Below are positions 1 through 4,627 of a DNA stretch of 6,783 bases, piece after piece. The notes below the pieces were generated by a model that had not been told where the DNA came from, searched no databases, and saw only the letters and a program-made list of their open reading frames with translations. Within the stretch, counting starts at the first letter, position 1, and each line of letters opens with the position of its first letter. The stretch is taken from positions 1 to 6,783 of the forward strand of contig JBOHCT010000214.1 in assembly GCA_050699055.1 (NCBI GenBank), given 5' to 3'. Made by a program: the position numbers and the translations under genes. The stretch is from JBOHCT01 sp050699055. Lineage in GTDB: Bacteria; Actinomycetota; Actinomycetes; Streptosporangiales; JBOHCT01.

Positions 1-1367
1 GCCATGTCGAGGTCGCCTGCGAAGTCGAGGTAACCCACCGTCCCGCCGTAGAGACCTCGGCGGGTGGGCTCGAGCTCGTCGATGATCTCCATCGCCCGCA
101 CCTTCGGCGCCCCCGACAGGGTGCCCGCGGGGAAGGTCGCCGTCAGCACGTCATGGGCGGTACCCCCGTCGGTCACGTCGCCCACCACTGTCGAGACGAG
201 GTGCATGACGTGGCTGTAGCGCTCCACCTCCATGAACTGTACGACCTGCACGGTCCCTGGTTCGCACACGCGTCCGAGGTCATTGCGGCCGAGGTCGACC
301 AGCATGACGTGCTCTGCGCGTTCCTTCGGGTCGGCGAGCAGCTCCTCCGCGAGACGCGCGTCCTCCTGCGGGCTCCCGCCGCGTCGGCGGGTGCCGGCGA
401 TCGGATGCAGCAGCGCCCGGCCCTCGGTCACCTTCACATGGGCCTCGGGACTCGACCCGACGATCTGGTAGTCGCCGAAGTCGAGCAGGTACATGTACGG
501 GCTCGGGTTCGTCGCCCGCAGCACGCGATAGACGTCGAGCGGGGAGGCGCACGTCGCGGTCTCGAACCGCTGGCTCACGACGACCTGGAAGCAGTCGCCC
601 GCCTCGATGTAATCCTTCGCGCGCTCGACGGCCTTGGGGAACTCCCCCAGCGGGGTGCGGTGAACGACGTCGGCCTCCGCGTCACAGTCGACAGTCGCGA
701 CGGTCGGCGGGGCGGGGGTGGCGATCGCACCCGCCATGGCGTCGAGCCTGGCCAGGGCGTCTGCGTACGCAGCGTCCCTGCTGGCGTCCCTGCTGGCGCC
801 GCTGGCGGTGTCGTCGGGGAACGCGTTGGCGATGAGCAGGACCGTGCCGTGGTAGTGGTCGAGCACGGCGAGATCGGCGGTCAGCATCATGCCGAGCTCG
901 GGGAGCCCGACGTCGTCCTCGGCCTGGGAGGGCAGGCGCTCCAGGCGGCGGACGGTGTCGTAGCCGATGTAACCGACGAGACCGCTGGTGAGGGACGGCA
1001 GCCCTTGCCCTTGGGTACGCGGCGAGCGCAGGGCCTCGACGGTGGCGCGGATGGCCTCGAGCGGATCGTCGGGCAGGGTGCGCACGGCGGCGGGCGGGTC
1101 GCCGATCCACGCGGAACGGCCCGCGTCCTCCGTGAGGATGGCCTCGCTGCGTACACCCACGAAGGAGTACCGCGACCATACGCGGCCGTGCTCCGCCGAC
1201 TCGAGCAGGAACGTGCCAGCCCGCCCTCCGGCCAGCTTGCGGTACAGGCCCACCGGGGTCTCACCGTCCGCGAGCAGCCGCCGGACGACAGGCACCACCG
1301 GCCGGCCGGTGAGCTCGCGGAAGGTGGGGCGGTCGGGCACGACGACGCCGTCGGTCGCGAGGTTCAT
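1..1367 (-). CDS. trpE: Anthranilate synthase component I, 3'-truncated by the window edge
   Basis: This enzyme converts chorismate, with ammonia from the TrpG glutaminase subunit, to anthranilate, the first committed step of cytoplasmic tryptophan synthesis. The minus-strand reading gives 455 complete codons from the ATG at 1367. Visible family marks are the N-terminal LLES motif (residues 54-57, part of the tryptophan feedback site in characterised TrpE), SSPEAHVKV (about 305-313), HPIAGTRRRG (321-330), DLGRNDLGRVC (358-368), the YSHVMHLVS block (384-392) and FPAGTLSGAPK (412-422). The chorismate-binding domain is therefore nearly complete; by family length (about 500-520 residues) roughly 50-60 C-terminal residues lie outside. 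The start overlaps the hisI stop as ATGA, and AGGGGG lies 7 bases upstream (1375-1380), so translation is probably coupled to hisI. A short Ala/Ser/Arg/Asp repeat sits in the inter-domain linker near residue 190. Related chorismate enzymes (PabB, salicylate synthase) are less likely given LLES and the hisI context. Confidence 0.96.
   Translation of the reverse strand, partial: MNLATDGVVVPDRPTFRELTGRPVVPVVRRLLADGETPVGLYRKLAGGRAGTFLLESAEHGRVWSRYSFVGVRSEAILTEDAGRSAWIGDPPAAVRTLPDDPLEAIRATVEALRSPRTQGQGLPSLTSGLVGYIGYDTVRRLERLPSQAEDDVGLPELGMMLTADLAVLDHYHGTVLLIANAFPDDTASGASRDASRDAAYADALARLDAMAGAIATPAPPTVATVDCDAEADVVHRTPLGEFPKAVERAKDYIEAGDCFQVVVSQRFETATCASPLDVYRVLRATNPSPYMYLLDFGDYQIVGSSPEAHVKVTEGRALLHPIAGTRRRGGSPQEDARLAEELLADPKERAEHVMLVDLGRNDLGRVCEPGTVQVVQFMEVERYSHVMHLVSTVVGDVTDGGTAHDVLTATFPAGTLSGAPKVRAMEIIDELEPTRRGLYGGTVGYLDFAGDLDM
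772..795. repeat. 12-base tandem duplication inside trpE
   Basis: Two exact adjacent copies of GCGTCCCTGCTG (772-783 and 784-795) are followed by a partial, diverged third (796-804). On the coding minus strand they encode a duplicated Ala-Ser-Arg-Asp unit at about TrpE residues 190-198, between the N-terminal region and the chorismate-binding domain. The unit length is a multiple of three, so the frame is kept. It is most likely a slippage expansion in a tolerant linker. Confidence 0.8.
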
Positions 1368-1753
1368 GTCGTCGCCCCCTGCCCTTCGCCCGCGGCCGCC
1401 TCGAGCCGGTCGGCGTCGAAGCAGGTCCGGTCGCCGGTGTGGCAGGCGGCCCCGACCTGCTCGACGGCGACGAGCACGGTGTCACCGTCACAGTCGAGCG
1501 CGACCGACCTGACCCACTGCTGGTGCCCGGAGGTCTCCCCTTTGACCCAGTACTCCTGGCGGCTGCGCGACCAGTAGGTGCATCGCCCCGTGGTGAGGGT
1601 GCGATGGAGTGCCTCGTCGTCCATCCAGCCCAGCATCAGCACCTCGCCGGTGTCGTGCTGCTGGGCGATGGCGGGGAAGAGACCATGATCGTCGCGCTTG
1701 AGGCGAGCCGCGATGGCCGGGTCGAGGTTCGAGGGACGAGCGGGACCGGACAT
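1364..1753 (-). CDS. hisI: Phosphoribosyl-AMP cyclohydrolase
   Basis: This enzyme hydrolyses the purine ring of phosphoribosyl-AMP to give ProFAR, the third step of histidine synthesis and the step before HisA. The 129-residue protein is the usual size for the stand-alone cyclohydrolase, without a fused HisE domain. The metal sites are intact: the DCDGD motif gives Asp87, Asp89 and Asp91 for Mg, while Cys88, Cys104 and Cys111 in DCDGD and ACHTGDRTCF form the Zn site. The substrate-region motif LMLGWMDDEAL (39-49) and TYWSRSRQEYWVKGETSG (59-76) are also typical. The ATG at 1753 was chosen because the family core starts about 20 residues in and no upstream in-frame start is better. No well-spaced Shine-Dalgarno is seen (AGGG only 3 bases away), but a CACAAT -10-like hexamer lies 7 bases upstream, suggesting leaderless transcription. 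Its stop overlaps the trpE start by four bases, so the two form an operon. Confidence 0.97.
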   Translation of the reverse strand: MSGPARPSNLDPAIAARLKRDDHGLFPAIAQQHDTGEVLMLGWMDDEALHRTLTTGRCTYWSRSRQEYWVKGETSGHQQWVRSVALDCDGDTVLVAVEQVGAACHTGDRTCFDADRLEAAAGEGQGATT

Positions 1754-1760
1754 GTTCCCT

Positions 1761-1766
1761 ATTGTG
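1761..1766 (-). promoter_or_regulatory. Candidate -10 hexamer for a leaderless hisI transcript
   Basis: On the minus strand the sequence GACACAAT ends 7 bases before the hisI ATG, so a start site at or next to the A of ATG would be expected. GCGACA, resembling a -35, lies 16 bases further upstream. The same eight bases GACACAAT occur 6 bases before the hisA start. Transcript 5' ends are not visible from sequence, so this is inference. Confidence 0.45.
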
Positions 1767-1847
1767 TCCGCTCCACGCCCGCTGTCGCGCGCCGACCGTC
1801 GATACGGTCCGACGCCTGACCCCCCACACGACCCGCGTCTGAGCTAA

Positions 1848-1929
1848 CGCGTCGCCAGTGGCACGATCCCTCAGACATCGGGCCGCGCACCCGGGAGGAC
1901 GTCTGACCAACCGCGCCACGGGCGACGCG
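1848..1929. repeat. 82-base imperfect palindrome in the hisI / TIGR03085 divergent spacer
   Basis: All pairings share one axis at about 1888.5. CGCGTCGCC (1848-1856) pairs with 1921-1929, GTGGC (1858-1862) with GCCAC (1915-1919) after one mismatch, and CG (1864-1865) with CG (1912-1913). TCAGAC (1871-1876) pairs with GTCTGA (1901-1906), and short pairs continue inward. About 29 of 41 positions pair. It lies upstream of both proposed divergent promoters, so it could be a protein-binding or cruciform-forming site, a structured leader if transcription starts further out, or a relic of an inverted insertion. No U-tract supports a terminator. Confidence 0.6.
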
Positions 1930-1949
1930 GCCCCTCGGACACGCGACAC

Positions 1950-1955
1950 TAGGAT
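1950..1955 (+). promoter_or_regulatory. Candidate -10 hexamer (TAGGAT) for the TIGR03085-family gene
   Basis: TAGGAT fits the TAnnnT pattern of actinobacterial -10 elements and ends 6 bases before the ATG at 1962, as expected for a leaderless mRNA. The embedded AGGA at 1951-1954 is also 7 bases from that ATG and could instead act as a weak ribosome binding site. The two readings exclude each other and cannot be separated from sequence alone. No convincing -35 is seen. Confidence 0.4.
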
Positions 1956-1961
1956 CCAAAG

Positions 1962-2597
1962 ATGACCATGTACGCGCGTACCGAGCGCCTCGCGCTGGCG
2001 GACCTGTTCGACGAAGCGGGTCCGGACGCCCCGACCCTGTGCGCCGGATGGACGACGCGCGACCTCGCGGCGCATCTCGTGGCCCGCGAGCGCCGACCCG
2101 ACTCCGGCCCAGGGCTCCTCATCCGGCCGCTTGCCGGGTACGCCGAGCGGGTACGACGCGGACTGGCCAGCGGCCGGTCCTATGCCGAGCTGGTGTCGCT
2201 CGTACGCGATGGACCGCCGCCGTGGTCCCCCTTCGGACTGCCCCGGGTGGACGCCGCCGTGAACACCGTCGAGTTCTTCGTCCATCACGAGGATGTCCGC
2301 CGTGCGGGACAGGAGTGGCGCCCGAGAGAGACCGACCCGGGCCTCGAGGACGCGCTCTGGCGCCGGCTGCGGGCGATGGCGCGGATGCTCGTGCGGCGGG
2401 TGCCTGTCGGCGTCGAGCTGCGGGTCGAGGGGCACGCGCCGGTCCTCGCCAGGTCCGCGGACCCGAGCGTGACGCTGCGCGGTGACGCCAGCGAGGTCGT
2501 CCTCTATCTCTTCGGCCGGCGTCAGGTGGCAGACGTGGAGGTGGAAGGGACCGACGACGCGGTTGCGGCGCTCGCCGTCGCGCCGCTCGGGATCTGA
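1962..2597 (+). CDS. TIGR03085-family protein (mycothiol-dependent maleylpyruvate isomerase-like, DinB fold)
   Basis: This is a 211-residue protein of the actinobacterial DinB/MDMPI superfamily; its substrate is unknown. The N-terminal half has the superfamily pattern TLCAGWTTRDLAAHLVARE (residues 25-43), with His38, and VEFFVHHEDVRR (103-114), with Glu104 and His108. The spacing of these residues matches the His/Glu/His metal ligands of maleylpyruvate isomerase. The C-terminal third (about 150-211, with SVTLRGDASEVVLYLFGRR) resembles the SCP2-like MDMPI C-terminal domain. Known members of the superfamily use mycothiol or bacillithiol as cofactor or co-substrate, so a metal-dependent thiol-transfer or isomerisation role is an inference. 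The gene is divergent from hisI, a neighbourhood I recall for this family in other actinobacteria. Start ATG 1962 (next ATG 1968) is chosen from the TAGGAT/AGGA context. Its last 76 bases overlap arsR on the opposite strand. Confidence 0.85.
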   Translation: MTMYARTERLALADLFDEAGPDAPTLCAGWTTRDLAAHLVARERRPDSGPGLLIRPLAGYAERVRRGLASGRSYAELVSLVRDGPPPWSPFGLPRVDAAVNTVEFFVHHEDVRRAGQEWRPRETDPGLEDALWRRLRAMARMLVRRVPVGVELRVEGHAPVLARSADPSVTLRGDASEVVLYLFGRRQVADVEVEGTDDAVAALAVAPLGI

Positions 2598-2932
2598 TCG
2601 TCCGAGAAGAGCGATGCCAGCCCGGCGAGGGCCTCGGAGACGACGCGATAGTACGACCACACACCGCGCTTGGTGCGGGTCACCAGCCCGGCGTCGAGCA
2701 GCACCTTGAGGTGGTGGCTGACGGTCGGCTGGGTCAGGCCGAGCGGCGCGGTCAGGTCGCACACGCACGCCTCGCCCCCGTCATGCGCGGTGATCATGCT
2801 GATCAGCCGGAGGCGCGTGGGGTCGGCCACCACCTTGAGCTGCCGGGCGAGGTGCTCGGCGAGCTCGGTCGAGAGCGGGGTGCGGACGAGCGGTACGCAA
2901 CACAGGTTCACGTCATCGGCTTCTTGCCCCAT
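2522..2932 (-). CDS. arsR: ArsR/SmtB-family As(III)-responsive repressor with extended C-terminal tail
   Basis: This is a winged-helix metalloregulator expected to repress the divergent arsM unit and itself until As(III) or Sb(III) binds. With ATG 2932 it has 136 residues. ARQLKVVADPTRLRLISMI (29-47) opens the domain, TQPTVSHHLKVLLDAGLV (67-84) is the recognition helix-turn-helix, and RTKRGVWSYYRV (86-97) is the wing. Sensing residues are an N-terminal pair, Cys11-Cys12, and Cys56/Cys58 in EACVCDL. This layout matches the CgArsR type of Corynebacterium glutamicum, where an N-terminal Cys pair and one Cys near residue 55 bind As(III). Residues from about 113 on are a Ser/Ala/Thr-rich tail beyond the domain, encoded antisense to the end of the TIGR03085 gene. 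An upstream in-frame ATG at 2992 would add 20 residues but reads through both candidate operators. Neither start has a clear Shine-Dalgarno sequence, so the start is uncertain. Confidence 0.9.
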   Translation of the reverse strand: MGQEADDVNLCCVPLVRTPLSTELAEHLARQLKVVADPTRLRLISMITAHDGGEACVCDLTAPLGLTQPTVSHHLKVLLDAGLVTRTKRGVWSYYRVVSEALAGLASLFSDDQIPSGATASAATASSVPSTSTSAT

Positions 2933-2939
2933 ACCGGCT

Positions 2940-2954
2940 ATGTTGCCACAACAT
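2940..2954. promoter_or_regulatory. Candidate ArsR operator, perfect inverted repeat ATGTTG-CCA-CAACAT
   Basis: A perfect 6-base inverted repeat with a 3-base spacer lies 8 bases outside the arsR start codon and overlaps the proposed -35 of the arsM promoter (2943-2948). Placement in the arsR-arsM divergent spacer and overlap with a promoter element are what ArsR-family autorepression needs. It is the cleanest dyad in this 78-base spacer. Assignment to ArsR is inference from position. Confidence 0.6.
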
Positions 2955-2971
2955 CGACGCGGGTCTATGCT
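2943..2971 (+). promoter_or_regulatory. Sigma-70-type promoter for arsM
   Basis: TTGCCA (2943-2948) and TATGCT (2966-2971) are separated by exactly 17 bases, the best -35/-10 pair in the window. The predicted start is near 2978, giving a leader of about 33 bases that contains the arsM ribosome binding site. The -35 is buried in the perfect dyad at 2940-2954, so a repressor bound there would block polymerase. Confidence 0.6.
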
Positions 2972-2980
2972 CCCAATCAG

Positions 2981-2996
2981 ATAGATGTTCATCGAT
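2981..2996. promoter_or_regulatory. Second candidate operator half-site pair, ATaGATG-TT-CATCgAT
   Basis: GATG-TT-CATC is a perfect short dyad extended to 16 bases with one mismatched pair. It shares the six bases GATGTT with the minus-strand reading of the 2940-2954 dyad flank (CGATGTTGTGG). It lies just after the predicted arsM transcription start. It may be a secondary ArsR site; the dyad is short, so support is modest. Confidence 0.35.
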
Positions 2997-3010
2997 TTAA
3001 GGTGACGGAG

Positions 3011-3754
3011 ATGGGTTCGACTGACGAGGCGCTGCGCGAGGAGGTTCGCGAGAGGTACGCGGCTGCCGCGCGCCCGGCCCTGGAGCGAGCCGTCGCCGGG
3101 GACGCATCATGCTGCGACACGAACGCCTGCGGGTGCTCGGGGTACACCGAGGACGAGCTCACCACCCTCCCCGCGGGCGCCCTCACGGCCAGCCTCGGCT
3201 GCGGCAACCCGACGGCAGTCGCGGAGCTTCGGGAGGGCGAGACCGTACTCGACCTGGGATCCGGAGGTGGCATCGACGTCCTGCTCTCGGCGCGCCGTGT
3301 CGGGCCGACGGGTCGCGTCTACGGACTCGACATGACCGACGAGATGCTCGCGCTCGCACGGCGCAACGCCGACGAGGCGGGCATCCGGAGCGTGGAGTTC
3401 CGCAAGGGACATATCGAGGACGTCCCGCTGCCCGACGTGACGGTCGACGTCGTCATCTCCAACTGCGTCATCAACCTGTCGACAGACAAGCCCGCGGTAC
3501 TCCGCGAGGCCTACCGCGTGCTGCGGCCGGGAGGTCGCCTCGGGGTGACCGACATCGTTGCCGAGGACCGCCTCACGCCCGCCGAGCGGGCGGAGCGCGG
3601 CAGCTACGCCGGGTGCGTCGGGGGCGCGCTGTCGTACGGCGAGTACGACCGCGCGCTGCGGAACGCCGGGTTCTCCGAACGGTCGGTGACGTATACCAGC
3701 GACGTCGCTGACGGCATCCACGCCGTGATCGTCAAGGCCCGCAAGGCCGCATGA
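3011..3754 (+). CDS. arsM: Arsenite S-adenosylmethionine methyltransferase
   Basis: This cytoplasmic enzyme methylates As(III) to mono-, di- and trimethylated arsenicals using SAM, a detoxification route that can end in volatile products. The 247-residue class I methyltransferase has the SAM motif VLDLGSGGGIDVLLSA (79-94), the acidic end of strand 2 (GLDMTDEML, 105-113), and the family blocks SLGCGNPTAVAEL (61-73), SNCVINL (150-156) and GCVGGALS (201-208). The catalytic cysteines correspond to Cys64, Cys152 and Cys202. The N-terminal cluster CCDTNACGC (34-42) supplies the additional Cys typical of ArsM. All needed residues are present, so activity is likely. ATG 3011 is chosen because AAGG lies 8 bases upstream (2999-3002) and the frame upstream carries no ArsM-like sequence; an in-frame GTG at 3002 is less likely. 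The gene is divergent from arsR, with a promoter overlapped by a candidate operator. Confidence 0.95.
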   Translation: MGSTDEALREEVRERYAAAARPALERAVAGDASCCDTNACGCSGYTEDELTTLPAGALTASLGCGNPTAVAELREGETVLDLGSGGGIDVLLSARRVGPTGRVYGLDMTDEMLALARRNADEAGIRSVEFRKGHIEDVPLPDVTVDVVISNCVINLSTDKPAVLREAYRVLRPGGRLGVTDIVAEDRLTPAERAERGSYAGCVGGALSYGEYDRALRNAGFSERSVTYTSDVADGIHAVIVKARKAA

Positions 3755-3766
3755 GCCGAGCGATCG

Positions 3767-3774
3767 AAGGGAGG
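3767..3774 (+). promoter_or_regulatory. Strong ribosome binding site of the Cys-rich micropeptide
   Basis: AAGGGAGG lies 7 bases before the ATG at 3782. It is the strongest Shine-Dalgarno match in the window at ideal spacing, and it is the main reason to believe the 18-codon frame is translated. Confidence 0.75.
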
Positions 3775-3781
3775 CAGGCCG

Positions 3782-3838
3782 ATGTGGTGTCCGTGTTGCG
3801 GTGAGTACGCCTGCGGCTGCGAGTGCTGCCCCAGGTAA
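3782..3838 (+). CDS. 18-residue cysteine-rich micropeptide of the arsenic unit
   Basis: The reading is MWCPCCGEYACGCECCPR followed by TAA: 7 cysteines in 18 residues, with no hydrophobic segment. AAGGGAGG stands 7 bases ahead, the gene starts 27 bases after the arsM stop, and a perfect hairpin begins 11 bases after its stop, so it is the last cistron of the arsM transcript. Residues 5-13 (CCGEYACGC) match ArsM residues 34-42 (CCDTNACGC) in Cys spacing and in 6 of 9 positions. This density and pairing suggests soft-metal binding, in the manner of a minimal metallothionein. An As(III) buffer or donor for ArsM is inference. I do not recognise a named family. Its small size means chance cannot be excluded, but the ribosome site, Cys content and position together argue for a real gene. 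Confidence 0.7.
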   Translation: MWCPCCGEYACGCECCPR

Positions 3839-3849
3839 CACCCCGCAGG

Positions 3850-3894
3850 CCGAACGGCCGGGAGAGCCCACGCGATGCTCTCCCGGCCGTTCGG
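3850..3894. terminator. Perfect 18-bp hairpin, probable bidirectional terminator
   Basis: CCGAACGGCCGGGAGAGC (3850-3867) pairs without mismatch with 3877-3894 across a 9-base loop. It sits between convergent units, 11 bases after the micropeptide stop and 36 bases beyond the DUF4190 stop on the other strand. No U-tract follows on the plus strand, as is common for actinobacterial hairpin terminators. It can serve both directions. Confidence 0.85.
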
Positions 3895-3930
3895 GGTTCG
3901 AGGCCGGATTTGGGTGTCAGCCCTGCCAGG

Positions 3931-4530
3931 CTACTGGTTCTGGCGATTCTGGATGCGCTGCCTGAACTCCTGCGCGCACTGCGCCTTCTCCTGCTGGGTG
4001 TTCGCGTGCTGCACGCACTGCCGGTAGCTCTGGAACTCGTTGGAGTGCATGAAAGAGCTAATCAGCGATGCGCCCGCGGCCAGCAGGAGGACGGAGAGGA
4101 TCAAGCCGATCGCGCCGAGCACCGCGCCGATGACCGACATCGCGCCGTTGGTGGCGACGTTCTTCCTCACCCGGCGCCAGCCCACGATGCCGAAGATGAT
4201 CCCCAGGATCCCGAGGATCACCCCACCGACGAGGGTCCAGCACAGCAGGATCGCCACGATGCCGAGAACCAGCGCGGCGATGCCCATTCCGTTGCGTGGC
4301 CTGGGCGGCGGGCCGTACCCGGGCGGAGGGGGTCCATAGGGCGGCGCGCTCGGCCCGCCGTACCCGCCCCCTCCGTAGGAGCCCCCGCCGGACTGAGGAG
4401 GCCCCTCACTGGACCCCTCATTGGGCCCGTAGGGATCGCCGGACGGCGGAAGGGCGCTCGGGGGATCGTATGGGCTCCCGTGCGGCGGCTGGTCCGGCCT
4501 GTCGGGGCCCTCGGGTGGGGTGGAGGACAT
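3931..4530 (-). CDS. DUF4190-type membrane protein with Pro/Gly/Tyr-rich N-terminus
   Basis: This is a 199-residue predicted membrane protein of unknown function. Residues 1-80 are a disordered Pro/Gly/Tyr/Ser tract. A DUF4190-like core follows: GMGIAALVLGIVAILLCWTL (81-100) running to about 117 as one or two hydrophobic helices, a basic turn WRRVRKN (118-124), then a second hydrophobic segment (about 132-159). The hydrophilic tail (160-199) contains Cys172 and Cys185, whose spacing suggests a disulfide-linked helical hairpin; its side of the membrane depends on the number of helices. Start ATG 4530 is preferred over the in-frame ATG 4548 because GGGGAG lies 5 bases ahead of it. The gene lies 97 bases after hisF on the same strand, so read-through is possible, but two direct repeats in that spacer hint at its own control. 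Such low-complexity N-termini are frequent in actinobacterial membrane and envelope proteins; no enzymatic motif is visible. Confidence 0.85.
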   Translation of the reverse strand: MSSTPPEGPDRPDQPPHGSPYDPPSALPPSGDPYGPNEGSSEGPPQSGGGSYGGGGYGGPSAPPYGPPPPGYGPPPRPRNGMGIAALVLGIVAILLCWTLVGGVILGILGIIFGIVGWRRVRKNVATNGAMSVIGAVLGAIGLILSVLLLAAGASLISSFMHSNEFQSYRQCVQHANTQQEKAQCAQEFRQRIQNRQNQ

Positions 4531-4553
4531 GTGTTCTCCCCGTTCCATTCATA

Positions 4554-4595
4554 TGGGTCGCTGACGGTGCCGCGCATGTTACTGGGTCGCGGACG
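4554..4595. repeat. Pair of 13-base direct repeats upstream of the DUF4190 gene
   Basis: TGGGTCGCTGACG (4554-4566) and TGGGTCGCGGACG (4583-4595) match at 12 of 13 bases with a 29-base period. They lie 24 and 53 bases upstream of the DUF4190 start codon, in the spacer after hisF. They may be activator or repressor sites for that gene. No clear -10/-35 pair could be placed with confidence. Confidence 0.5.
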
Positions 4596-4627
4596 TCGAG
4601 ATCGCTCGCATGGCGGCACGCGCCAGA

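Noticed and set aside
153..1577. Long plus-strand open frame (474 codons) opposite trpE and hisI
   Set aside because: The minus strand encodes clear TrpE and HisI with all family motifs. Long antisense frames are expected in DNA of this GC content, and the plus-strand translation is a low-complexity run of Gly, Arg, His and Val without any domain.
1488..2768. Minus-strand open frame (426 codons) across hisI, the divergent spacer and the TIGR03085 gene
   Set aside because: It crosses well-supported genes on both strands and reads as Arg/Pro-rich sequence without motifs.
2711..3010. N-terminal extension of arsM by 100 codons
   Set aside because: This part is antisense to the arsR helix-turn-helix and crosses the promoter and operators. 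ArsM homology and the ribosome site support ATG 3011.
3782..3894. Cys-rich frame as a cysteine-responsive attenuation leader followed by a hairpin
   Set aside because: Leader attenuators precede a co-directional operon. Here the next gene is convergent, so the hairpin ends the unit and nothing downstream could be regulated.
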